From Mycolicibacterium palauense (GTDB taxonomy: Bacteria > Actinomycetota > Actinomycetes > Mycobacteriales > Mycobacteriaceae): a stretch of 34,534 nucleotides of DNA. The notes beneath the pieces are model-generated. The model saw only the letters and a list, made by a program, of their open reading frames with translations. It was not told the origin of the DNA and did not search any database. How positions within the stretch are numbered: the first letter of the stretch is position 1; each line of letters begins with the position of its first letter. Where the stretch lies: positions 1-34,534 of the forward strand of contig NZ_NVQF01000067.1 of assembly GCF_002592005.1 (NCBI RefSeq). Direction: 5' to 3'. Made by a program: the position numbers and the translations under genes. This document shows positions 16,355 through 25,069 of the stretch, piece by piece.

Positions 16355-18550
16355 TTGCGTGTCGAAAAGCCAACATACTGCCGAATATGCGAACCGTTGT
16401 GCGGCATGATCGCCACCGTCGAGGACGGCCGACTCGTAGGACTTCGAGGCGACACCGCCGACCCACACTCTCAGGGATTCTGCTGCGTCAAGGGCTTGTC
16501 GATGACCCAGATCGTCAACGATCCCGACCGCGTCACTGTCCCCCTGCGCCGGGTGGGTGGCCCCGGCGAATTCGAGCCGACCACCTGGGACCAGGCACTC
16601 AGTGATATCGGGGCACGACTCCGTGGTCTACGACAACACACCGGGCCGAAGTCTCTCGCCGTACATGAGGGCAACCCGCCGTATTTCAGTTTCGCGGCCG
16701 CCATGTGGGGGAAGTCCTTCGCGAAGGCGATCGGCACTCCGTGGTTCTACGGGGTGAACTCCGAAGACGGCGCCTCACGAGTCGCGGCCTACAAGCTCCT
16801 CTACGGCCACTGCGCGCACATGCCCATCCCCGACGTCAGGCGAACCGGCGCGCTGCTCATGTTGGGCGCCAATCCCTTCGTGTCCAAGGGAAGCTTCATC
16901 CACGACCCGCTCCTACGCCAGCACATGGCGGAGATCGTCGAACGCGGAGGCAGGGTGTGGGTCGTCGACCCCAGGCGGACGACAACCGCCGAACAGTTCG
17001 AGCACATCGGGATCCGGGCGGGCACCGACGCGTGGTTCCTGCTGTCGCTTCTGCACGTGATCGTCGAGCGCGACCTGTACGACCGGGCCTTCGTCGCCGC
17101 CTGGACTACGGGGTTCGAACGCTGGAAGCGTGAACTCGAACGGTTCACTCCAGAGTTGTGCGAACGACTCACGGGTGTGCCCGCGGCGACCGTGGTGGAC
17201 GTGGCCGAGGCCATCGCCGGCTCTCGGTCGGCTGTGGTGTACGGGCGAACCGGCACCTGCACGCAGCGATTCGGCACCCTGACCAATGCGCTGCAGGACT
17301 TCGTGAACATCGCTACCGGAAACGTGCAGTGCCCGGGTGGCATGGTATGGGCTTGGTCCCCCGTCGCCATCGGCCCGATCGCCGAGGCGATGAAAATGGC
17401 CACATTCGACGCCGTTCGCACACGGGTGAAGGGACTTCCGGACACCTACGGCTTCCTACCGTCCAGTGCCTTGGCTGACGAGATCCTGACTCCCGGGGAA
17501 GGGCGGATTCGGGGGATGGTGATGATCGGCTCCAACCCCGTCGTCACAGCCCCGGCTGGGCAGCGACTCGCCGAGGCGCTCGAGGATCTCGACGTCTTCG
17601 TTGCCCTTGACTTCTACATGAACGAAACGAACCGCTACGCGGACTACATCCTACCCACCACCAACATGTATGAGCGCCAGGACAGCCCTCTTCACTTCGC
17701 CAACCGTTACGTCAGACCCAGTCTGAAAGTGACCGATAGGGTTGTCGATCCACCGGGACAGGCTCGTGAAGAGTGGGCCATCCTGGATGACATCGCGAAG
17801 AGCATGGGCATCGGAAGCGCCCATGGCTACCGCGTACAGCGACTGCTCGCCCGCGCCGGGTTGCGGATGACGCCGCGGGGCATGGCGGATCTGCTGATCC
17901 GTACTGGGCCCGTCGGGGACCTGTTCGGCCTCCGGCGCGGGGGATGGTCGTGGCGCAAACTCGAGCAGCGGGCACCCAGCGGTGTGGTGCTGCACGAGTT
18001 TCTGCCGTTGGCCCCGTTGAAGAAGTTCATCAAGACGCCCAACCGCAAGATCCCTCTCGACCACCCGACACTTCTCGGCGAGCTTGAACGGCTCAAAGCG
18101 GCCGACGGCGACGGAGCGTCCAGCCGATATCCGTTGCGGATGATCGGAATGCGCGAGATGACTTCGCACAATTCCTGGATGCACAACTCGTCTCGGTTGA
18201 TGCCACCGTCGCGTCGGCACTCCATCCGAATCAGTCCGGTCGATGCCGCGCGGCTTCGCATCGTCGACGGCGACGACGTCACAGTCACCTCTCCCGCGGC
18301 GCAGCTCGTCACCGTGGCGACGGTCACCGACGAGATGACTCCGGGCACGATCGCGGTGCCGCACGGGTGGGGTCATCATGGGGGCTGGCGGCGGGCGAAC
18401 GCCGCCGCCGGGCCGACATCGAATCTCCTGTCATCGGAGGTCGAGGCAGCCTCAGGCACATCGGTTCTCAACGGCATCCCGGTTCGGGTGGAACCACTGC
18501 TGGCGACGGTCGCAGCTGATGAACTCGATGCATCGGCGGGCGACCGATGA
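16355..18550 (+). CDS. Molybdopterin oxidoreductase, DMSO-reductase family
   Basis: 731 aa, a catalytic subunit with bis-MGD cofactor. The N-terminal [4Fe-4S] site is Cys9, Cys12, Cys16 and Cys44 followed by Lys46 (CVKG). The central MGD-binding domains contain MLGANPFVSKGS, VVDPRRTTTAEQ and MIGSNPVVTAP. The C-terminal beta-barrel starts about residue 600 (RMIGMREMTSHNSWMHN, PHGWGHHGGWRR). By hand alignment to the NapA segment NxxDxxxRxC, the Mo-ligand Cys position falls on Ala144 (NSEDGASRVA). There is no Tat signal, so it is cytoplasmic. The TTG start at 16355 is fixed by GAAGGAG 6 nt upstream. It overlaps the FprB-type gene by 4 nt, so it probably exchanges electrons with NADP(H) through that protein. 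The substrate is unknown. Confidence 0.92.
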   Translation: MRVEKPTYCRICEPLCGMIATVEDGRLVGLRGDTADPHSQGFCCVKGLSMTQIVNDPDRVTVPLRRVGGPGEFEPTTWDQALSDIGARLRGLRQHTGPKSLAVHEGNPPYFSFAAAMWGKSFAKAIGTPWFYGVNSEDGASRVAAYKLLYGHCAHMPIPDVRRTGALLMLGANPFVSKGSFIHDPLLRQHMAEIVERGGRVWVVDPRRTTTAEQFEHIGIRAGTDAWFLLSLLHVIVERDLYDRAFVAAWTTGFERWKRELERFTPELCERLTGVPAATVVDVAEAIAGSRSAVVYGRTGTCTQRFGTLTNALQDFVNIATGNVQCPGGMVWAWSPVAIGPIAEAMKMATFDAVRTRVKGLPDTYGFLPSSALADEILTPGEGRIRGMVMIGSNPVVTAPAGQRLAEALEDLDVFVALDFYMNETNRYADYILPTTNMYERQDSPLHFANRYVRPSLKVTDRVVDPPGQAREEWAILDDIAKSMGIGSAHGYRVQRLLARAGLRMTPRGMADLLIRTGPVGDLFGLRRGGWSWRKLEQRAPSGVVLHEFLPLAPLKKFIKTPNRKIPLDHPTLLGELERLKAADGDGASSRYPLRMIGMREMTSHNSWMHNSSRLMPPSRRHSIRISPVDAARLRIVDGDDVTVTSPAAQLVTVATVTDEMTPGTIAVPHGWGHHGGWRRANAAAGPTSNLLSSEVEAASGTSVLNGIPVRVEPLLATVAADELDASAGDR

Positions 18551-20190
18551 GCCACGTGATAACCGGGGCATGCTGCAACGACGCCGCCTGCGTGGCCGTC
18601 TGCCCGGTCAACTGCATCCATCCCGCACCCGGCACGGCGGAATTCGCAACGGCAGAGATCCTCTATGTCGACCCTAGGACCTGCATCGATTGCGGCGCCT
18701 GCGTCGAGGTGTGTCCGGTGGACGCCGTCGGCCCGGACTACCGTTTGGCACCGGCCCGCGCCGCGCGTTACCGGGACCTCAGCGCCGCCTTCTTCGCCGA
18801 CTACACCTATGACCAACCCGGCTTCCTCGATCCCGTCCCCGCAGTTCTGCCGGGCCGGCACCTCAGCGTCGGCGTAGTCGGATCGGGCCCCGCGGCCGCC
18901 TACGCCGTCGAGGCGCTACTGGAGGCATGCCCCACAGTCGAGGTTCATGTATACGAGCGCCTGGTGACGCCCTGGGGCTTGGTCCGTTACGGCGTCGCGC
19001 CCGACCACCAGGACACCAAGAATGTGACTCGCGGATTCGAGCGGATCATGGACAGCGACCAGGTGAGAGTCCACCTCAACGTCGAAGTCGGAACTCATGT
19101 CTCGCACGACGAGTTGATGCAACATCACCACGCAGTCCTCTATGCGGTCGGGGCATCGCAGGACCGCTCACTTGGGGTCCCGGGCGAGGATCTTGCGAAT
19201 TGCCATTCGGCACGGGAATTCGTGGCGTGGTACAACGGCCACCCCGAGGCCGCAGGACTGAATGTGGACCTCACTCATCGGCGAGCGGTAGTCGTGGGCA
19301 ACGGCAATGTTGCTCTCGACGTCGCGCGGGTCTTGGCAATGGACATAGATGCACTGGCGTGCAGCGACATCGCCGATCACGCGTTGGCCGCGCTGCGCCG
19401 GAGCGAAATTGAGGAGATCGTCGTCCTCGGGCGACGCGGACCCGCGGAGGCCGCCTACACCACACCGGAGTTGCTGGCCCTGGCCGATACGCCCGGCGTC
19501 GACCTGGTCGTCGAACTCCCTACCGACCCTCCGGGTCCGATCCGGACGACGACCGCACGAGTCAAGGCCGAGATCACCGCGGAGTTGTCCAACCGACCTC
19601 ACTCGGGTTCTCGCCGGGTGGTGCTGCGCTACCTGACCTCTCCCGTGGAGATCCTCGGAGCGGATTCCGTCCATGGGATCCGCGTCGTTGGCAACGAACT
19701 GGTGGTCGACCACGAAGGCACCGTCCGGGCGCGCGCCACGCAGGAAGTCGATGAGGTCGAGTGCGGTCTGGTGTTGCGGGCCGTCGGCTACCGCGGGGCT
19801 CCGCAGGACGGATTGCCGTTCGATGCCGCACGTGGTGTGCTTCCGCACCGTGCGGGCCGCCTGATGGACGGCGAACGCGAGGTGACAGGCGTCTACACCG
19901 CAGGGTGGATCAAACGCGGATCGACCGGGGTCATCGGGACCAATCGTGGCTGCGCGCAGGAGACGGTCGCCTCCCTTCTCGGCGACTTCGCGGCCGGCCG
20001 ATTGCCGAACCCGGGCGCCACAACGGCGGAACTGGAGTCGCTGCTGGCACAACGTCAGCCCCTGGCGGTCACTCTCGATGGTTGGCATCGGCTGGACGTA
20101 TTCGAACGAACCGGCGGGCGCCGGCAGGCTCGCCCACGTGTGAAAGTCGTCGACGCGGCGAAAATGGCATCGCTGGCCACTGCGCACTGA
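18547..20190 (+). CDS. fprB: FprB-type ferredoxin-NADP reductase with fused ferredoxin domain
   Basis: 547 aa. The N-terminal 70 residues are a bacterial ferredoxin domain: a first cluster built from Cys in ACCNDAACVAVCPVNC and a [4Fe-4S] motif CIDCGACVEVCPVD. From residue 98 the chain is an adrenodoxin-reductase-type flavoprotein: VGVVGSGPAAAYAVEALL for FAD, VVVGNGNVALDVARVL for NADP, and YTAGWIKRGSTGVIGTNR near the C-terminus. This is the architecture of mycobacterial FprB. The ATGA overlap with the molybdoenzyme gene implies translational coupling and a shared electron path. It could also serve the P450 ferredoxin. The symbol is by architecture; a second chromosomal fprB paralogue may exist. 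Confidence 0.9.
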   Translation: MSHVITGACCNDAACVAVCPVNCIHPAPGTAEFATAEILYVDPRTCIDCGACVEVCPVDAVGPDYRLAPARAARYRDLSAAFFADYTYDQPGFLDPVPAVLPGRHLSVGVVGSGPAAAYAVEALLEACPTVEVHVYERLVTPWGLVRYGVAPDHQDTKNVTRGFERIMDSDQVRVHLNVEVGTHVSHDELMQHHHAVLYAVGASQDRSLGVPGEDLANCHSAREFVAWYNGHPEAAGLNVDLTHRRAVVVGNGNVALDVARVLAMDIDALACSDIADHALAALRRSEIEEIVVLGRRGPAEAAYTTPELLALADTPGVDLVVELPTDPPGPIRTTTARVKAEITAELSNRPHSGSRRVVLRYLTSPVEILGADSVHGIRVVGNELVVDHEGTVRARATQEVDEVECGLVLRAVGYRGAPQDGLPFDAARGVLPHRAGRLMDGEREVTGVYTAGWIKRGSTGVIGTNRGCAQETVASLLGDFAAGRLPNPGATTAELESLLAQRQPLAVTLDGWHRLDVFERTGGRRQARPRVKVVDAAKMASLATAH

Positions 20191-20369
20191 CTCGCCTGAG
20201 GACAGCCCCGCCCCCCACCCGGCCCGGCCTCCCGGGACTGCCCGACACGTCACCTCACCGCGCCGGTCGGACGGAGACTCCTGCGGGTCAGCACTCTCCT
20301 CATCCCGGCGCCGTCGAGACACCGGCAGATCGCCGTGACATATCAGCCCTCGTCAGCTCCGATTTACTG

Positions 20370-20381
20370 TAGTGTCCGCTA
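20370..20381. promoter_or_regulatory. Candidate operator for the membrane protein gene
   Basis: TAGTGTCCGCTA is an imperfect palindrome (half-sites TAGTG and CGCTA) within an A+T-rich patch, 38 bp before the membrane protein start. TetR-type regulators often bind such sites, and a TetR gene follows downstream. The site differs from the cluster operator. Confidence 0.35.
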
Positions 20382-20418
20382 TATTATCTTTGCGCCAGGT
20401 CCAATCAAGGAGTCAGAC

Positions 20419-21099
20419 GTGCCCCAGAACCGCAACCTCATGCTGTTGGTCTGGACGGGTCCGATCGGCATCGTGCTCGTCCTGCTCGGCTGGATGGTGA
20501 TGGCCGGATTTCTGCCGCCGCCGTCACCGACGATTACCGGTGGCGCACTCACCGACTTGTGGTCACACCAGACGAATCTGAAACGTGCCGGCATGGTGTT
20601 GTGTGTCTGGGGCGGGGTCTTGTATGTCCCCTTCACCGTTGCTGTCGGAATTCTGCTGCGTCGCAGCCAATCCGAACACGGCGTCCTGGCCGCGACGCAG
20701 ACTGCTCTGGGCACCTTCGGAACCGTCTTCTTCTCGCTCAACTTTCTGGTACTCGCCGCGGTCGCCTACCGACCCGACCTCCCGCCCGAAGTGCTGCAGC
20801 CCTTGCACGACCTGGGCTTCTTCATGACATTCGCCCCGGTGGCACCGTTCACCCTCCAATATCTCGCCATCGGTATGGCCGTCCTGCAGGACACGTCCGA
20901 TCGCCCCCTCTTCCCCCGGTGGGTCGGCTACGCCAACCTCTGGGTGGCCGTGCTGTTCATTCCTGCCTGCGCCATCCCCTTCTTCAAGACCGGTCTAATG
21001 GCCTGGAATGGGCTGCTGGCGTTCTGGATTCCGGTAGCGGTATTCGTGGCGTGGTTCTTCATCATGTTCACCGCCATGAGAAAGGCAGTGGCCCGCTAG
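20419..21099 (+). CDS. Six-helix integral membrane protein, unknown function
   Basis: 226 aa. The GTG at 20419 is chosen because AAGGAG (20407-20412) is 6 nt upstream; the upstream extension to 20335 lacks a ribosome binding site. About six hydrophobic segments are visible: MLLVWTGPIGIVLVLLGW, MVLCVWGGVLYVPFTVAV, GTVFFSLNFLVLAAVAY, FFMTFAPVAPFTLQYLAIG, WVAVLFIPACAIPFF, and LLAFWIPVAVFVAWFFIMF. No transporter or enzyme motif is recognised. The TetR gene begins 12 bp after its stop, so the pair probably forms an operon with local control. A link to the oxidative cluster is not shown by the cluster palindrome, which is absent here. Confidence 0.85.
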   Translation: MPQNRNLMLLVWTGPIGIVLVLLGWMVMAGFLPPPSPTITGGALTDLWSHQTNLKRAGMVLCVWGGVLYVPFTVAVGILLRRSQSEHGVLAATQTALGTFGTVFFSLNFLVLAAVAYRPDLPPEVLQPLHDLGFFMTFAPVAPFTLQYLAIGMAVLQDTSDRPLFPRWVGYANLWVAVLFIPACAIPFFKTGLMAWNGLLAFWIPVAVFVAWFFIMFTAMRKAVAR

Positions 21100-21111
21100 T
21101 ATCGCCTCACG

Positions 21112-21819
21112 GTGGACAGCCAGAACAGCAGAGGACCGGCCAAGGCCGAGTCAACGCCACAGAGCGCGCTGCAGCGCGCCCGGGGGCGCCCCAAACGGTC
21201 CGGCGGTGACGGCGCCCGACGTCGGTTGCTCGACGCGGGCCGTCACGCCTTCGCCGTGGACGGATTCTCCGGTGCCTCGGTGCAGACGATCCTCGAACGT
21301 GCCAATGTTTCCGCGCCGGGCCTCTACCATCACTTCGGGAGCAAGACGGGGCTATTCGTTGCCGTATCCGAAGAGGTCTATGCCCGCTTCCTCGAGCAGC
21401 TGCGGTCCGCCACCGAAGACATCGAGAGATTCGACGAGGCGCTTGCGGCGGCCATCACCGCTGCCGTCTCCATTCACCGAAACGATCCCACTTTGGCGCC
21501 AATGGCGATCGCCGTGCAGATGGATGTCCGACGGGATGCCGAGCTACGCAGGGAGTTATCCGCCATGGTTGGCGAGTTCCGTTCTTTTGCTGAGTCTTTG
21601 GCTCGCCGAGAGGACGCCTGCGCCGGCGACGCCACCAAGCTGCGGGCGATGACGCTCGGGGTGATCGCACTCCTCAACGGGTTGAGCACCCTGGCGGTAA
21701 CAGTCCAAGATCCGGACGATTTCGCTGCTGCCGCCAACGCGTTGACTGCCCTGGTGACCCAGCTAGATCACGGCGAAGGACGACGGCAAGCTCGCCGGCG
21801 ACAGGCAAGGCAGCACTGA
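21112..21819 (+). CDS. TetR-family transcriptional regulator
   Basis: 235 aa, start GTG at 21112. A basic, low-complexity N-terminus (about 1-32) with RARGRPKRSGG precedes the helix-turn-helix (about 35-85), which ends ANVSAPGLYHHFGSKTGLF. The ligand domain follows (about 100-215). The C-terminus is again basic (GRRQARRRQARQH). It lies 12 bp after the membrane protein gene, so it most likely regulates that gene, perhaps through the palindrome at 20370. It is distinct from the TetR protein at 6791-7447. Confidence 0.9.
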   Translation: MDSQNSRGPAKAESTPQSALQRARGRPKRSGGDGARRRLLDAGRHAFAVDGFSGASVQTILERANVSAPGLYHHFGSKTGLFVAVSEEVYARFLEQLRSATEDIERFDEALAAAITAAVSIHRNDPTLAPMAIAVQMDVRRDAELRRELSAMVGEFRSFAESLARREDACAGDATKLRAMTLGVIALLNGLSTLAVTVQDPDDFAAAANALTALVTQLDHGEGRRQARRRQARQH

Positions 21820-21840
21820 GTCACCGGTGTAGGTCCGCCA

Positions 21841-22695
21841 TCACTCCGTCGGGCGTGCCCGCCGAGCCGTCACCGTCGAGACCGTGCACAGTTCACCACG
21901 TCCGCCCCGCCCCAGTACCTCGACCACCGCCGAGGACCGGCCCACGTGATAGAGATGTGCGACCGCGACGAACGGCGCCCCGGCCACCACGGGCCGCAGA
22001 TAGTTCGTATGCACGTGGGCGGTGTACAGATCCGGGTTGCGCTCGCCGATCGCCGCGGCGGCCGCGAGTTCGGTCACGCAGGCCGACACCCCGCCGTGCA
22101 GGATGCCGAATCCGTTGACCCAGCGCCCGGGCTCGGCCATCGACACCTCGACACCGTCGGCAAGCCGTCGGTAACCGAGCCCGAGCACCTCATCGATGTC
22201 GAGCACGGCAGATTCTTCGGGGGATGTCGCCGAGACGTCAGCCACCGGATCGTCGGCCGTGGCGGGAACGTACGCCGTGCGCGCCGTACCGACCGCCACG
22301 AGGGCTCCCGCGGTGTCGGTGATGCGGCACTGGACAAACGACTCGTCGCCCTGTGCGGTGTCGACCGCCTCGGCGACCAGCGTATCGACTCTCGGCAGTT
22401 GACCGATGACCTCCAACGTCAGCTCCGAGGTGAGCGACCAGGTTCGTTCGGGCCGGCGCATGTACGGCAGTTCACCGAGGATGTGATCCGCCAGAACCAT
22501 CAGGACGGCCATGCGGGGCCGCCCGCCCACGTCCAACCCCCACGCCGGAACGCGGTGCACGCAGTGGTTCCCACCCGGGTCGGTGGGCCTGCAATCCCGG
22601 AGGCCGAACCTCGTCTCGACCGCTGTCGGGTCGCCGATCATGCACCATGTCCCGGTGGCATCGGGCTGTTGAATGCTGCCGATCATCGCCAACAC
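21841..22695 (-). CDS. Double-hotdog thioesterase-like protein
   Basis: About 284 aa (GTG at 22695; ATG at 22686 is an alternative). The C-terminal half (about 165-280) is a PaaI-type hotdog domain with NGFGILHGGVSACVTELAA, where the HGG loop carries typical active-site features. The N-terminal half (about 45-150) looks like a second hotdog (RPRMAVLMVLADHILGEL...TSELTLEVIGQLP) without an obvious catalytic residue. Such tandem hotdog proteins hydrolyse acyl-CoAs or act as dehydratase-like folds. It is convergent with the second TetR gene and has an A+T-rich promoter region upstream. The substrate is unknown; an acyl-CoA of the neighbouring pathways is plausible. Confidence 0.82.
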   Translation of the reverse strand: MLAMIGSIQQPDATGTWCMIGDPTAVETRFGLRDCRPTDPGGNHCVHRVPAWGLDVGGRPRMAVLMVLADHILGELPYMRRPERTWSLTSELTLEVIGQLPRVDTLVAEAVDTAQGDESFVQCRITDTAGALVAVGTARTAYVPATADDPVADVSATSPEESAVLDIDEVLGLGYRRLADGVEVSMAEPGRWVNGFGILHGGVSACVTELAAAAAIGERNPDLYTAHVHTNYLRPVVAGAPFVAVAHLYHVGRSSAVVEVLGRGGRGELCTVSTVTARRARPTE

Positions 22696-22710
22696 CGGTC
22701 GTAGACCATG

Positions 22711-22810
22711 ACTTCCTTAAAGTATGTTCAATTATCTTCTATTGATGACTAGCTGTACTTTCATCAAGTTCAGATGTGCATCGACTCACTTTTTCTATCA
22801 CATAGTCAAA
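22711..22810. other. A+T-rich island in the thioesterase upstream region
   Basis: By my count 33 of 100 bases are G or C, against about two thirds in surrounding genes. The patch lies between the LysR stop and the thioesterase start and probably contains the latter's promoter. No defined operator was recognised. Confidence 0.6.
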
Positions 22811-22876
22811 ACTGGCCAAGAGGTGGTCGGCACTCATGTGGCCGCCGCCCTGCTCACCCTGGTCGGCGGGACGGGG

Positions 22877-23782
22877 TCACGCGTCGGCGGTACCCGTTGC
22901 CGAGACGATCCGGGTGAGCACCCGCAGCACACCGGCGATGAGTGCCTGATTGACGTTCGCCCCGTATGCGGCAATCAGGTCGATCCCGAGCGACTCGGGC
23001 GTCAACGGTCGATATCGCACGCCGGCGACCTCCAGCGCGGCCGTCGGCGCCGGGACGATCGCGATGCCCAGGCCCGCGGCCACCAGGGTCACCAGCGTCG
23101 ATGTCTCGGACACCTCGTGCCGGATCCGGGGTACGAACCCGGCGTCGGCGCCGAGGCGCGTCACCACGTCTCCCATCACGGACCGGCCGCGTCCGGCGTG
23201 CACGACGAACTCCTCGGCGCGAAGATCACCGATCCGGATGTGGGTACGCGCGGCCAGCGGGTGCCCGTCGGGCAGCGCCACCAGTAGCGGGTCCCGGCGA
23301 AGTGTCACGGTGGTGATCTCGGGCTGCTCCACGGGCGGCCGCAACAGGCCGAGATCGATCTCCCCCGTCGCCAACGCGGCCAGCTGCGCCGGGGCGAGCA
23401 TCTCACCGCGGACACTGACCTCAAGCCCCGGCAGAACCTCGCCGAGGGCACGGACGAGTTGCGGCAGAAGCGAATAGGTGGCCGATCCGACACAACCGAT
23501 CGCGAGCGAACCCTCGACGCCCGCGGCGATGCGACGGGCCTGATGCGTGGCCGCCTCGACCTCGTCGAGGATGTTGACGGCCCGGCGAAGGAAGGCCCGA
23601 CCCGCATCGGTGAGCTCCACGCTGCGGGTGGTGCGGCTGAGCAGTTCGGCGCCGACTTCCCGTTCCAGTTGGCGGATCTGCTGGGACAGCGGGGGCTGAG
23701 CGATGTGCAACCGCTCAGCGGCGTGCCCGAAATGCAGCTCCTCGGCGACGGCGCGGAAGTATCGGAGATGTCGCAACTCCAT
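22877..23782 (-). CDS. LysR-family transcriptional regulator
   Basis: 301 aa, standard length. The N-terminal winged helix-turn-helix (1-60) reads MELRHLRYFRAVAEELHFGHAAERLHIAQPPLSQQIRQLE, of the CatR/BenM-like type with FGHAAERLHIAQPPLSQQI. The effector domain is residues 90-300. It is divergently transcribed from the thiolase-scoA-scoB operon with only 75 bp between, the usual arrangement for a LysR activator and its target. The effector is unknown; relatives often sense an aromatic breakdown intermediate, so a ketoacid or its CoA ester is plausible. Confidence 0.94.
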   Translation of the reverse strand: MELRHLRYFRAVAEELHFGHAAERLHIAQPPLSQQIRQLEREVGAELLSRTTRSVELTDAGRAFLRRAVNILDEVEAATHQARRIAAGVEGSLAIGCVGSATYSLLPQLVRALGEVLPGLEVSVRGEMLAPAQLAALATGEIDLGLLRPPVEQPEITTVTLRRDPLLVALPDGHPLAARTHIRIGDLRAEEFVVHAGRGRSVMGDVVTRLGADAGFVPRIRHEVSETSTLVTLVAAGLGIAIVPAPTAALEVAGVRYRPLTPESLGIDLIAAYGANVNQALIAGVLRVLTRIVSATGTADA

Positions 23783-23857
23783 ACTAAGACTCTAGACATC
23801 TGAAACACGTAGTAAAAAGTATTTCCGAATATCTATTGAGCTTCATAGGCTCGATCC
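23783..23857. promoter_or_regulatory. Divergent LysR / thiolase promoter region
   Basis: A 75-bp A+T-rich intergenic region. It contains TATTTCCGAATA, with inverted TATT/AATA arms around a TCCG centre, a shape compatible with a LysR T-N11-A box. No core hexamers are assigned. Confidence 0.45.
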
Positions 23858-25069
23858 ATGGATGTGGTGATCTGTGCTCCGATACGAACACCGGTGGGCC
23901 GGATGGGGGGATCGCTGGCGTCGTTGACCGCGGCCGATCTGGCCACGGCGACACTGCGAGAACTCGTCTCACGCACCGGCCTCACCGAGGGCGACGTCGA
24001 CGACGTCATCCTCGGCAACGGCTACGCCAGCGGTGAGGCGCCCGCGATCGGCCGGATCGCCGCGCTGGACGCCGGCCTCGGCACGGCCGTGCCCGGACTG
24101 CAGATCGACCGTCGCTGCGGCTCCGGCCTGCAGGCCGTGCTCTACGCGGCCGGACAGGTGGCCACCGGCGCCGCCCGGCTGGTAGTGGCCGGCGGGGCGG
24201 AGTCGATGTCCAACGTCGAGCACTATGCGCTCGGCCTGCGCACCGGTGTGCGCCAGGGCACCGTCGCGCTGGTGGACCGGCTCGACCGCGCACGCGAGAC
24301 CGCCGGCGGCGCCGGCCACCCCATTGCCGGCGGAATGATCGAGACGGCGGAGAACCTGCGCCGCGACTACGGGATCACCCGCGAGGCCCAGGACGGGCTG
24401 GCGCTCCGGTCCCATCAGCGCGCCGTCGCCGCCCACGAGAGCGGCAGATTCGCCGAGGAACTCGTGCCGGTGACCATTGCGGGGCGCCGTGGTCGGCCGG
24501 ACACGGTTGTCGATCGTGACGAGCATCCCCGCACCGACATCACCGAAGACACGCTCGCCGGCCTGCGGCCCATTCGCGTCAAGGTGGACTCGGCCTCGAC
24601 CGTCACGGCCGGCAACGCCTCCGGGCAGAACGACGGCGCCGCCATGTGTGTCGTCACTACCGATGCCCAGGCCGGCAAACTCGGTCTGACACCACTTCTG
24701 GCGCTGCGCTCGTGGGCGGTGACGGGCTGCGCGCCCGAGACCATGGGCATCGGGCCGGTCGCGGCCACGAAGGCCGCGCTGGACCGGGCAGGGCTCGGCC
24801 TCGACGACATGGACCTCATCGAACTCAACGAGGCGTTCGCCGCGCAGGTACTCGCGGTGCTCGCGGAGTGGAAGCTCGACCCGCTCGACGAACGGCTCAA
24901 CCCCAACGGTTCCGGCATCTCGCTCGGGCATCCGATCGGCGCGACCGGCGCCCGGATCCTGGCCACGGCGGCCCACGAGGCTCGGCGCCGCCGCGCCCGT
25001 TACGTGCTGGAGACCATGTGCATCGGCGGGGGTCAGGGTCTGGCCGCCGTCTTCGAGGCGCTCCGATGA
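23858..25069 (+). CDS. Thiolase, acetyl-CoA acetyltransferase type
   Basis: 403 aa with complete thiolase active site: nucleophile Cys87 in RRCGSGLQ, the NEAFAAQ loop, catalytic His in GSGISLGHPIGATG, and acid/base Cys in LETMCIGGGQG. It cleaves a 3-ketoacyl-CoA with CoA to acetyl-CoA and a shortened acyl-CoA. The stop overlaps the scoA start by ATGA, so thiolase and CoA transferase are produced together: the transferase makes the 3-ketoacyl-CoA that the thiolase cleaves. Acetoacetyl-CoA or 3-oxoadipyl-CoA are the likely substrates. A pcaF-like role is possible, but no other beta-ketoadipate genes are in the window. Confidence 0.94.
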   Translation: MDVVICAPIRTPVGRMGGSLASLTAADLATATLRELVSRTGLTEGDVDDVILGNGYASGEAPAIGRIAALDAGLGTAVPGLQIDRRCGSGLQAVLYAAGQVATGAARLVVAGGAESMSNVEHYALGLRTGVRQGTVALVDRLDRARETAGGAGHPIAGGMIETAENLRRDYGITREAQDGLALRSHQRAVAAHESGRFAEELVPVTIAGRRGRPDTVVDRDEHPRTDITEDTLAGLRPIRVKVDSASTVTAGNASGQNDGAAMCVVTTDAQAGKLGLTPLLALRSWAVTGCAPETMGIGPVAATKAALDRAGLGLDDMDLIELNEAFAAQVLAVLAEWKLDPLDERLNPNGSGISLGHPIGATGARILATAAHEARRRRARYVLETMCIGGGQGLAAVFEALR

